Shown here: positions 1 through 8,102 of the stretch, in pieces
Numbering within the stretch: the first letter of the stretch is position 1
Layout: each line of letters begins with the position of its first letter
From: Gemmataceae bacterium
GTDB taxonomy: Bacteria > Planctomycetota > Planctomycetia > Gemmatales > Gemmataceae
DNA length: 15,210 nucleotides
NCBI GenBank assembly: GCA_947490035.1
Contig: CANLGS010000024.1
Location: 1 to 15,210 of the forward strand
Reading direction: 5' to 3'
Notes under the pieces: model-generated
What the model saw: the letters and a program-made list of their open reading frames with translations, nothing else
Told to the model about the DNA's origin: nothing
Database searches by the model: none
Program-made: the position numbers and the translations under genes

Positions 1-3000
1 ACCCGGCCACGTCCGCGCCGCGAACCTCCAGCACCTTCACGCCCGCGACGGTGAACTCGACGAACGCGACCGGGTCGCGCGCCGCCCACGACACGGTGCC
101 GACCGCGTCGGCCCGGTGCGCCCCGACCCGCCACGCGGTGGCCGTCCGCACCGTGGGCAACTCGGCCGCGCGGAGAGTCGGGCGCAGTTCCGCCGTCGCG
201 CCGGCCACCGGCCGGAACGCCCGCACCGGGTTGTTCGGGTCGAGCTTCAGGTCCGGGACCGCGGCGAAGTCGCGCAGCGCGTCGGCCGAGAAGTCGATCA
301 CCCCGGCGCGAGCGACTTCATCGACGGTGACACGAACCGCGCGCAGCCCGTACACCGCGTCCGTCTCGCCCTTCACCGCGCCGAACGCCACTTTGGGGAA
401 CCGCAACACCGGGTGGCGCGTGAGCGCCTTCCGCGGCGCGCACTCCAGCACCACGAAGAACCGCCCGGCGGTCGGCCCCTGGAAGTCGACGCGCAGCAGC
501 CGATACCCGCCCTTCTCCGGTGCGAGGCTCCAGTCGCGCAGCGGCAGCGCCGCCGGCGCATCGGCGGAACGGGCGGCGACGCGCAGCACCTCCAGCTCGG
601 CCGGCACCTCGAACCGCAAGCCGCCGACCGTCCCCTGTTCGACGCGCACGAGGTACGCGGCGGTCAGTTCGGCACCAGCCTCGGTAACGTCCCACACGCA
701 CCCCTCGCGGACCTTGACGACGGCCGCGCCCGCGGCCCCCTCGCGCCAGCGCAACTGCACCTGCTTCACCGCGCCGAGATCGGCCTCGACCGTCGCGCGG
801 TCGCCGGCGGTCCCGACCGTCTGCCGCCCGACGCGGCCGACCGCCTGCGGCTGGCGCGCCGCGCCGGGCAGCGACGCGTTCAGCTTCGCGTCCGCGACCT
901 CGGGCACGCCGAACCTGACCTCGCGCTCGGCCCCGGAAGTCGTCGCGGTCGCGGCGAACCGGACTTCCACCTCGTGGCGCCCCGGCCCGCCGACCGCGAC
1001 GGCGTAAGCGTCCGGGCGCGGCGCCGCCGGGAACGCCACGGCGCCGTCCACCGTCACGCGCTCCAGGCGCGCGTCCGCCAGCGCGAGTGACACAACGTTG
1101 TCACCGGGTCGGAAGGCGTGAACGACGAACTTCGCGACCACGTGCGCGCCGGCGGCGTCCGCTCGCACGTCGTAGGCCGCCGACGCGACCACCGGCGCCG
1201 GCAGTGGCGGGCACGCGAGCGCGTCGAGCCGGTCCAGCAGCGCACATGGCGCGACAACTTCTTCGCCCCCGTCCGCGCCCGGCACGATCAGCACGGTCAC
1301 CGGCGCCGGCGGCTGCGCGAGCGCATTCAACGAGACGAAGGCGAACGCGACGACGAGAGAAGCCGGGACCGCGGGCCGGCGGCGCAGCCCGACGCCCGCG
1401 AGGACGCCGGCCAGCGCGACCACCGCGGCGCACAGCACCGACCACGCGACCCGCGCCCACCACGGCGGGCCGAGTTCCCCGACGAGGATCGCCGCGGTCA
1501 CGACGCCCGCCAGCACCAGCGCGCCGCGGGCACGCCGGCGGCGCAGCGCCACGCACCCGAGCGCGATCACCCCCGCGACCAACCCGACCGCCAGCGCGTC
1601 GGCGCCGCGCACCGCGCCGACCCGCACCCACTCGTCGTCGGACCGCGTGACCAGCGCCGGCTCGCCGCTTACCATCGGGCCACCGAGGAGCGGCGGTTCG
1701 TCCCCGGTCGCCTCCCACGGGCGCGCCGGCCACCCCGGAAGGGTGCCCGCGGCGAAGCTCCACCACCGGCGCACCGGCGGGTCGCCGGTCACCGTCGGCA
1801 CCGGGCTGGAGACGCGCCGCGTCGGCCACCCGGCCGGCGCCGGGAGACGGTACCGCACCTCGAAACGCACCGCCGGCCCCGCGGGGATCGGGACGCGCAG
1901 CGCCCCGTCCGCGGCGGCGCACGCGGCCGGGTTCAGCCACCGCCCGGCGACGCACACGCCGCGCACCTCCGCGCCGGGCGGCAGTTCGACCGGGAGCACG
2001 CCGCCGGCCGAATCGCGCACCGTCCCGCCGAACGCGGCGACCGCCTCGCCGGGCGCGCGCACGGTCGTGAGCAGGTACACGTCCGACACCGGGTACGCGC
2101 CGAGCGTGACCCGCGGTCGCGCGCCGACGCGCACCGCCTTACCGACCACTTCGGCCGCGAACCGGTCCTGGAGCGCGGGCGCCACTTCCGCGCGCGTCGC
2201 CTGCTCCGCGCCGCTCACCTGCGCAACCGGGAACGACATCGGGTCCGCGCCGGGCGGTGCGGGTGCGGCCGTTTCCAACACCGCCGTTCCGAACAGCGGG
2301 CGCGCGAACCGCACCACCCAGAACGTGCCGTCCGGGATGCCCTCTCTCGCGCGCACGCCGACGGCACCCGCGCGCACGTCGAGCGGCGCGAACAGCGGGA
2401 GCATCCCCAGCAGTTCGGGCGGAACGGGCACCGCGTCGGCCACCGCGTTCGCCGGGTCGAGCAACTTCCACGTGCGCCCATTCTCGCGCGGGCCTGGGAC
2501 GAACACCGTCATCGCCGGCAGCGCGCCGCCGGTCGCGGTGAGCGAGAGGCGCGTGGTCGCGGTCCACCGCCCGTCGGGCGCGTCGAGAGACACCACCGCC
2601 TGAACCGTCACCTGCGGGCGCGGCGGCGCGAGGGTCGCGAACCCGTCCGGCTCCTTCGCGCGGAACAGGTACACCGCGCGGGCGTCGCGCGGCGCGTCGG
2701 TCGTCAGCCAGCCCCACAAGCCCGCCGGCGTCGCGCCGGCGCCGGGCCGGGTACTCACCGCCCAGGCGGGATCGACGGCGACGCTCAGCCACCCGTCGCG
2801 CTCGGTCGCGCCGAGGACCGCGAACGCCGGGAACGGCACCGGTGAACCGGGCTTCACGCCAGGGCCGCTGAACTCGAACCGCAGGTCCGCGTGCTGGCCC
2901 GCGAGCAGCGGGCGGGCGAAATCGATCACTTGCCCCGCCGGGAGCGGCAGGCCGACGTGCGCCACAAACTCGTCGGTCGCCGCCGGCCCGCGGTCGAGTA

Positions 3001-4441
3001 CGAACCCCAAGGGCGGTCGCAGGGAGAGCTGAAACAAGAGGCCGCGCGTCACACGCACGTGGACGCGCGCGACGAGTGTCGAACGCACCGCGCCGGGCTG
3101 CCACTCCAGGCGATCGAACGTGGCGAACTCGGCGTCGGGCGCCGCGACGCGCACCGACGGCATCCGCCGGAACGCTTCGTCCGAGCCGGACGGGAGGAGC
3201 GTGCCGACCAGCGCGTGCGCCCGCGTCTGGTCGGATTCGGTGGTCACGCCGGTGAGTCGGTAGTCGCCCGGCGCCCACGACTCGACCTTCAGACCGGGCG
3301 CGACCCGCACGGTTACCGTCTCGCTTTCAATCACGGCGCCGATCGGGCGCACGGCGGGTAGCGGCGCGTCGGCGGGGCGCGCCGGATCGGTCAGCGCCGC
3401 GACCGCGCTGACGAGCACCTTCCCGCCGGGGCCGGGCTGCCGCAGGCTGACTCGCACGCGCCGCGGGCCGTTGGGAACCAGCGGCGGATCGACGACCCAC
3501 CCGGCGCGGTTGTTCGCGTTCACCTCCGTGATGCGCAGCCCGGGGTCGGCGGTGAACGCCCACTCGGACACCGACCCGCGCGCCGGGCGCATCTCGTATT
3601 CGAACGTAGCCGCCAACTGACCGGGGCCAATCTCGTAGGTCGCGACCAGCGCCGCCGTCGCGCCCACGGACGGCGCGCCGCCGGCGCGGACGGCGAACTC
3701 CAGCTTCGCGCGCCCGCCGAACCGCAGCTTCCAGGCGCGCCGCGCCGGCTTGCCGGTCACGTCGAACGGGCCGGTGAGCAGCACGTCCGCGGGCGCCGTC
3801 GGCACCTGATCGGCGGGCAGGTCGAGTTCGAGCGTTGAAGTCTCGCACGCCGGGGCGCGCAGTTCAAACCGGCGCTCGCCGGGTTCGGTCGTGCCGGTCA
3901 GCGACCAGCGGAATCGCAGCACGCGGCGCCCTTCGCGGTCCACCCACACGGCCGGCGCGCTCACGTTCGGGGTCGCCGTCGGAAGTACGGTCACGATCGC
4001 ATCGGTATCATCGGCCCACTTCGCGCCGCTCACCGCGACGCGGAGCGGGTCGAGCGGCAGGAACGCGAGCGCCCCGCTCGCGTTCAGGATGCCGAGTTCG
4101 GCGGTGCCGGTCAGGTCGTTGCCGTCGAGTTCGGCGGTGAAGGTCGCGTCCACGATCCGCGCGCCGCGCTTCGCCCGGTCCGCGGCGCGCCCGGCGGCGC
4201 GGACGCGCGACTCGAACTCCGCGCGCGGCATCCGCACGACCGGGTCCGGGCCGAGTTCTTTGAGGAGGTCCGGGAGGCGCGAATCGGCACCGCGCACGCG
4301 GCGGATGGGGAACGGGTCGTCGGCCGGCAGGAGGTCGAGCGCGCCGCGCACGACGGCGCCGGTGGGCGGGCGCGGCACCGCCCCGAGCGCGGTCCCGGCC
4401 GCGCACGCGCACACCAGTAGTAGCCAGCCCGAACGGGGCAT
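1..4441 (-). CDS. Giant exported membrane-anchored protein of unknown function (C-terminus beyond window)
   Basis: The frame is open for 1480 codons from an ATG at 4439-4441 to the left edge with no stop, so the C-terminus lies outside the window. No known family was recognised. The N-terminus MPRSGWLLLVCACAAGTALG is a good signal peptide, with likely cleavage after A18-L19-G20. A charged stretch follows (RMPRAEFESRV, 70-80). Then about 850 residues are rich in alternating hydrophobic, Gly, Pro and Arg residues and look like beta-sandwich domains. Three or four hydrophobic segments span about 947-1038. After them a further beta-rich region of more than 440 residues begins, and its segment at about 1084-1200 resembles residues 135-250 of the product of 4558-8055. 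The region before the membrane segments also matches that neighbour, so the two look like tandem paralogues. No strong Shine-Dalgarno is visible before the ATG, and no in-frame start lies just upstream. It follows the neighbour by 116 bp, which contain a palindromic repeat. The frame is secure; function is unknown. Confidence 0.85.
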   Translation of the reverse strand, partial: MPRSGWLLLVCACAAGTALGAVPRPPTGAVVRGALDLLPADDPFPIRRVRGADSRLPDLLKELGPDPVVRMPRAEFESRVRAAGRAADRAKRGARIVDATFTAELDGNDLTGTAELGILNASGALAFLPLDPLRVAVSGAKWADDTDAIVTVLPTATPNVSAPAVWVDREGRRVLRFRWSLTGTTEPGERRFELRAPACETSTLELDLPADQVPTAPADVLLTGPFDVTGKPARRAWKLRFGGRAKLEFAVRAGGAPSVGATAALVATYEIGPGQLAATFEYEMRPARGSVSEWAFTADPGLRITEVNANNRAGWVVDPPLVPNGPRRVRVSLRQPGPGGKVLVSAVAALTDPARPADAPLPAVRPIGAVIESETVTVRVAPGLKVESWAPGDYRLTGVTTESDQTRAHALVGTLLPSGSDEAFRRMPSVRVAAPDAEFATFDRLEWQPGAVRSTLVARVHVRVTRGLLFQLSLRPPLGFVLDRGPAATDEFVAHVGLPLPAGQVIDFARPLLAGQHADLRFEFSGPGVKPGSPVPFPAFAVLGATERDGWLSVAVDPAWAVSTRPGAGATPAGLWGWLTTDAPRDARAVYLFRAKEPDGFATLAPPRPQVTVQAVVSLDAPDGRWTATTRLSLTATGGALPAMTVFVPGPRENGRTWKLLDPANAVADAVPVPPELLGMLPLFAPLDVRAGAVGVRAREGIPDGTFWVVRFARPLFGTAVLETAAPAPPGADPMSFPVAQVSGAEQATRAEVAPALQDRFAAEVVGKAVRVGARPRVTLGAYPVSDVYLLTTVRAPGEAVAAFGGTVRDSAGGVLPVELPPGAEVRGVCVAGRWLNPAACAAADGALRVPIPAGPAVRFEVRYRLPAPAGWPTRRVSSPVPTVTGDPPVRRWWSFAAGTLPGWPARPWEATGDEPPLLGGPMVSGEPALVTRSDDEWVRVGAVRGADALAVGLVAGVIALGCVALRRRRARGALVLAGVVTAAILVGELGPPWWARVAWSVLCAAVVALAGVLAGVGLRRRPAVPASLVVAFAFVSLNALAQPPAPVTVLIVPGADGGEEVVAPCALLDRLDALACPPLPAPVVASAAYDVRADAAGAHVVAKFVVHAFRPGDNVVSLALADARLERVTVDGAVAFPAAPRPDAYAVAVGGPGRHEVEVRFAATATTSGAEREVRFGVPEVADAKLNASLPGAARQPQAVGRVGRQTVGTAGDRATVEADLGAVKQVQLRWREGAAGAAVVKVREGCVWDVTEAGAELTAAYLVRVEQGTVGGLRFEVPAELEVLRVAARSADAPAALPLRDWSLAPEKGGYRLLRVDFQGPTAGRFFVVLECAPRKALTRHPVLRFPKVAFGAVKGETDAVYGLRAVRVTVDEVARAGVIDFSADALRDFAAVPDLKLDPNNPVRAFRPVAGATAELRPTLRAAELPTVRTATAWRVGAHRADAVGTVSWAARDPVAFVEFTVAGVKVLEVRGADVAG

Positions 4442-4459
4442 GGGGGACTCGATGCTGAA

Positions 4460-4547
4460 GGCGAGCGAGGGGCGTAAGCCCCCTGTTAAAGGTTCTCGCG
4501 AATAGTCGTGATAAGGTTCAACAGGGGGCTTACGCCCCCCGCTCGCC
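4460..4547. repeat. Dispersed inverted repeat, intergenic copy
   Basis: Two 28-bp arms (4460-4487 and 4520-4547) are inverted copies with one mismatch and surround a 32-base centre. The arms carry the core GCGTAAGCCCCCTGTT and end in GGCGAGCG. The same arm sequence recurs at 9095-9159. The element fills most of the 116 bp between the stop of the 4558-8055 gene and the start of the 1-4441 gene. It can form a strong hairpin in RNA but has no following T-run on the minus strand, so it is not a canonical intrinsic terminator. It is best read as a small non-autonomous palindromic repeat; any effect on transcription or mRNA stability is inference. Confidence 0.9.
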
Positions 4548-4557
4548 TTTGCACGAG

Positions 4558-7500
4558 CTACGACCCGCTGCCCGTCGGCGCGGGCGCGGCGGTACTCCCC
4601 GGCCGGTTCCGTCCCGACGGCACGGACCCCACGGGCGCGGCGCTGGCGGTCGGTTCGGGGAGCGTGCGCGTGAAGCCCGGCAGGTACCGCGCCCGCCGGC
4701 GGAGGTGCCACCGCACCAGCGCCTGCGCCGCCACCCCGAACAGTGCGACCGCCAACCCCGGCTGTCCGGCCGCGACCACCTGCGCCGCCGGCTGCGGGTA
4801 CAGCACCGCCGCGATCCCGAACGCGCCGCCCAGCGCGGTGATAACCACCCCGGCCGCCACCGCGTTCAGCCGCGTCAGCAGAACCGCCACCAGGAACACG
4901 ACCAGCGAACACACGATGACCAGCGCGAGCCACGGCACGCGGGCCACGCGGACCGCGTCCGGCGCAGCCTGCCGGGCCGCGAGCGGTTCGCCCTCTTGCG
5001 TCGGCGCCGCGCCATTCGCGTCCGGCTCGCCGCCGGAGGTGAACCACAGTTCGAGGTCGGCGCGCGGCGCGGCCGACGGCGCGAACACCGGGCCGCGCCA
5101 CCGCCACCGCAGTTCCGGCCGGGCGCGGTCGCTGAACAGCAGCGGCGCGGCGCCGGACGCCTCCGTGATTAGCCACCGCACCGGGCCGGAGTACGCCGCG
5201 GACATCACCCGCGGCGGCTGGTAGTTCGTCTCGCCTAACACCTGCCGCGAACCCGGCAGCGTGTACCGCAGTTCGAGCACCGCGCCGCGGCCGGGCGGAA
5301 CGTCCGGCAGGTTCACGCGGAACCGGTGCCCGCCGTCCACCTCGCCGACGGGTTGGAGCGCGGCGGTCACGCCGTCGATGCGCGCCGTCGGGTTCGGACC
5401 GATCGCGCCGGGCAGCCACACCTCGACCGCCGGCGCGAGCCACCGCGCCAGCCGGAACCGCGCGCGGTAGCTGACGGCGCCATCCTCGGTCGCGCCCGCT
5501 TCGATCAGCGCGCGTTCCACCCACACGGCCACGGCCGATTCCGGCGTCGCCTGCCGCACCTCCAACACGAGGGGGTGTTCGGCGGACGCGGCGAGCGTGA
5601 GCGCGGGCAGCATGTCGCGCTCGGGTGCGGCCTCCGGCGGCAGTTCGCGCCACCCGGCCGCGGCGGTACTCACCGTGCGCCCGGTCACGGAACTCGCCCA
5701 CACGCGCACGCTCACATCGACCCGCGCCGCGTCCATCGGCCACACCAGTCCGACCGGTAGCGCGAGTGGCCCGTCGGCGTGAACGGGCAGCGGCAGCGCG
5801 AAGCTGACGCGAAATGTGGCTTCCTTCTGGTCGGGCGGGGAGAACGTCCACACGCCCGGCGCGACGGAAGTAAACGCCAGTGGTGCCTGGAATCCGAGTG
5901 CGTCCGCCGGCCCGTGGAACCGCACCGACTTGGGAAATCCGTCGGCCGAGCGGAGCCGGAACTCCTGCTTCACCACGACCTGCCGTTCGCCCACGGTCAC
6001 GTCGGTCTTGACATCCACGGTCACGTCCGGGCGGTGCGGCTGCCAGCTCAGCGCGGCGCGAGCGAACCCGCGTTCGGCCCGGCCGGTGATCGCGGCGACG
6101 ACCTTCGGCGCCTTGCCGTCGGCGCCGGGCACGGCGAGCAGCGCCGCGCCCCACGCAGCCGGTTGCTCGCCCTCCCACCCGCGCCCGGTGCCGCGCACCT
6201 CCAACCCGTCGTGGACGGTCGCGGTAATCAGCGAGTCGCGCTCCACGGACTTCGGGTAGCGCGGGAACGGGATGTTGATTTTGCGCGCGCCGGGCGGAAC
6301 GGGCACCGTGCCGAGCAGCACCACGCTGAACGGCAGTTTCGTCGCGGCGGCGAGCCGCACGGTGACCGGCGCCCACCCGGACACCGACTCCCCGCGGCTC
6401 ACGCCCTGCACGGCCGCCGGGTCGAACTCCGACTCCAGCCCGTTCCACTCCGCCGGCACGTCGATGGTGATCGCGTCCACTTCGGTGCGGATCGGCTTCA
6501 CGGCGATCTCCGCGCGCACCTTCCAGCCGGCGTCGGTGAGTTCCAGTTTGTACACCGGGCGCACGCGCACCGCGCCTTCCACCGGCCACGCCTCCACCGT
6601 CAACAAGGGCGAGTTCACCGGCGTGGCGCCGGTCGGCCCGGTGGTGAGGCGGAACAGCGCGGCGCTGGCGTCGTCGTCGCTCGCGCCGGGCACCTCGGCG
6701 CGGCGCAGGTCCGGGCCGTGCTTGAACACGAACCGGAAGTGCGGACCGGCCCGCACGCCCACCGTGCCGGTCTGCCGGAACACGTCCAGCACACTGAACG
6801 GGCCGACCGGGGCCGCCGCCGACTTCGCGCCGGACTTCGGCCGCGCCTGCCGCACGACGGCGGTGACGACCCAGTCCGCCCCGGTCGAACCGGCCGGCAA
6901 CTCGATCTTCCACACCGGCTTGTTCGGGTCATTGGGCTTCGTCAGAACGGGCTGCTGCGTCGGCCCGGTGTCGCCCGGCGCGGCGACCCGATCGACGCTC
7001 ACGTCGGCGGTCGCGGGCGCGACCAGCTTCCACTCACGCGCTTGCCCGCGCACCTTCACCTTCGCGGTGGATTCGACGTACCCGTCGGTCAGCACCACGG
7101 CGACATCGATCTCGGCGCTCTGCACCTGGTCGGCCGGTTGCGCGACCGACGCGGGCGGATCCCAGGTCACTTCGAGCGATTCCACCGGGCCGAGCGGCAT
7201 CCCGGCGTCGGCACCCTTCGGGGCGAGTTGCTTCGCGTCCACCGCGACCCGCCGCACCTCGGTCGGCTTCGTCGGGTCGGGCGTCTTGGTGGCGAGGGTG
7301 ACGCGCGGCACACCGCCCGGCGGGTCAAGTGCGAACGTGGTGATCGGGGCGCGGGGCAGCCCCATGTCGAAGCCGATCTCGGCCTTCAGGCCGCGCGCGG
7401 TGACGGGCGCTTCCACGTCGAGAACGAGCGTGTGGGCGCCGGCGGTTTCGACGAGCGCGGCGAAGCCGTCGTCGCCGGTGTCGAGGACGGGGAGTTTCGC

Positions 7501-8055
7501 GCCGTCGAGCGCGGCGGCGACGAGGAACGCCTTGCGCCCGCCGAGCGCGACCGCGGCGTTCGGCCCGGCGGTGCGGAACGCGTAGGTGAGCTTCAGCACC
7601 GCGACGAGTTGCTCGCCGCGCTTCTCGACGCGCCCGCGGACGGCGCACCCGCTCGGCGCGACCGGCTTGCGCGCGGCCAGTTCCTTCTTAAGCGAATCGA
7701 CGTTATCGAGGAGCTTTTGGAACTCGCGCGGCGTGAGGGTGACGCGCTCGCCGCCGTCGGCGGAACCGAGCCAGAGGAGCGTGCCGTCGGGCAGTTTCAC
7801 GACGAGCGGTTTGTTGTCGGTCTTGGGTGGGTCGGCGACCTTCTTAACGGGATCGACGGCGGGCGACTGTGCGGAAAGCGCGACCGTGCCCGCGAACAGG
7901 ATCGCGAGCGCGAGGATAGCGGGGAGGCGGAAGGAACGCGCGCCGCCTTTCTGCGTCTTGTCTTTGCCCTCTCCCGCAAGGGGCGAGGGAGAAAACCGGC
8001 CGCGCGCCGGTCGGAGGTGAGAGGAATCAGGCATGAGTGTACTCGGAGCGAACAT
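4558..8055 (-). CDS. Large exported beta-rich protein with C-terminal membrane segments, function unknown
   Basis: A 1165-residue protein; no known family was recognised. The hydrophobic signal core is unusually deep (about 43-60, ILALAILFAGTVALSA), behind a 40-residue leader that looks repeat-derived. A Pro/Lys linker follows, then a short EF-containing helix (about 104-130), then about 900 residues of beta-rich sequence. The C-terminus has three hydrophobic segments (about 1040-1059, 1066-1086 and 1099-1115) and a basic WHLRRRARY stop before a Pro/Ser/Ala tail. Residues 135-250 resemble the region after the membrane segments in the downstream gene product. The segment GEPLAARQAAPDAVRV before the first membrane helix matches SGEPALVTRSDDEWVRV there. 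The start at 8055 is preferred because GGAG lies just upstream, whereas the second Met (residue 8) has no such site; no ATG, GTG or TTG lies between residue 8 and the hydrophobic core. It lies 47 bp after the GT87 gene on the same strand. Confidence 0.88.
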   Translation of the reverse strand: MFAPSTLMPDSSHLRPARGRFSPSPLAGEGKDKTQKGGARSFRLPAILALAILFAGTVALSAQSPAVDPVKKVADPPKTDNKPLVVKLPDGTLLWLGSADGGERVTLTPREFQKLLDNVDSLKKELAARKPVAPSGCAVRGRVEKRGEQLVAVLKLTYAFRTAGPNAAVALGGRKAFLVAAALDGAKLPVLDTGDDGFAALVETAGAHTLVLDVEAPVTARGLKAEIGFDMGLPRAPITTFALDPPGGVPRVTLATKTPDPTKPTEVRRVAVDAKQLAPKGADAGMPLGPVESLEVTWDPPASVAQPADQVQSAEIDVAVVLTDGYVESTAKVKVRGQAREWKLVAPATADVSVDRVAAPGDTGPTQQPVLTKPNDPNKPVWKIELPAGSTGADWVVTAVVRQARPKSGAKSAAAPVGPFSVLDVFRQTGTVGVRAGPHFRFVFKHGPDLRRAEVPGASDDDASAALFRLTTGPTGATPVNSPLLTVEAWPVEGAVRVRPVYKLELTDAGWKVRAEIAVKPIRTEVDAITIDVPAEWNGLESEFDPAAVQGVSRGESVSGWAPVTVRLAAATKLPFSVVLLGTVPVPPGARKINIPFPRYPKSVERDSLITATVHDGLEVRGTGRGWEGEQPAAWGAALLAVPGADGKAPKVVAAITGRAERGFARAALSWQPHRPDVTVDVKTDVTVGERQVVVKQEFRLRSADGFPKSVRFHGPADALGFQAPLAFTSVAPGVWTFSPPDQKEATFRVSFALPLPVHADGPLALPVGLVWPMDAARVDVSVRVWASSVTGRTVSTAAAGWRELPPEAAPERDMLPALTLAASAEHPLVLEVRQATPESAVAVWVERALIEAGATEDGAVSYRARFRLARWLAPAVEVWLPGAIGPNPTARIDGVTAALQPVGEVDGGHRFRVNLPDVPPGRGAVLELRYTLPGSRQVLGETNYQPPRVMSAAYSGPVRWLITEASGAAPLLFSDRARPELRWRWRGPVFAPSAAPRADLELWFTSGGEPDANGAAPTQEGEPLAARQAAPDAVRVARVPWLALVIVCSLVVFLVAVLLTRLNAVAAGVVITALGGAFGIAAVLYPQPAAQVVAAGQPGLAVALFGVAAQALVRWHLRRRARYLPGFTRTLPEPTASAAPVGSVPSGRNRPGSTAAPAPTGSGS
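7968..7997. repeat. Short imperfect palindrome within the 5' end of the 4558-8055 gene
   Basis: The plus strand reads CCCTCTCCCGCAAGGGGCGA followed by GGGAGAAAA. This is an imperfect palindrome around GCAAGGGG of the kind often found dispersed in bacterial genomes, where its translation gives peptides such as SPSPLAGEG. Here it encodes about residues 20-30 of the leader in front of the signal peptide. The assignment to a dispersed family rests on recognition, since only one copy is in the window. Confidence 0.45.
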
Positions 8056-8102
8056 CGCCGTCTCCGCTCAGTATACCCAAACCCCGCAGCCGATCCGCTC
8101 TG

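Noticed and set aside
1118..2845. A 575-codon plus-strand open frame
   Set aside because: It is antisense to the 1-4441 gene and has the same Arg/Pro/His-rich shadow composition. The minus frame stays open for 1480 codons with a clear signal peptide.
4460..4547. Intrinsic terminator between the two giant genes
   Set aside because: The hairpin is strong, but no T-run follows on the minus strand and the same sequence occurs inside a coding gene, so it is called a repeat.
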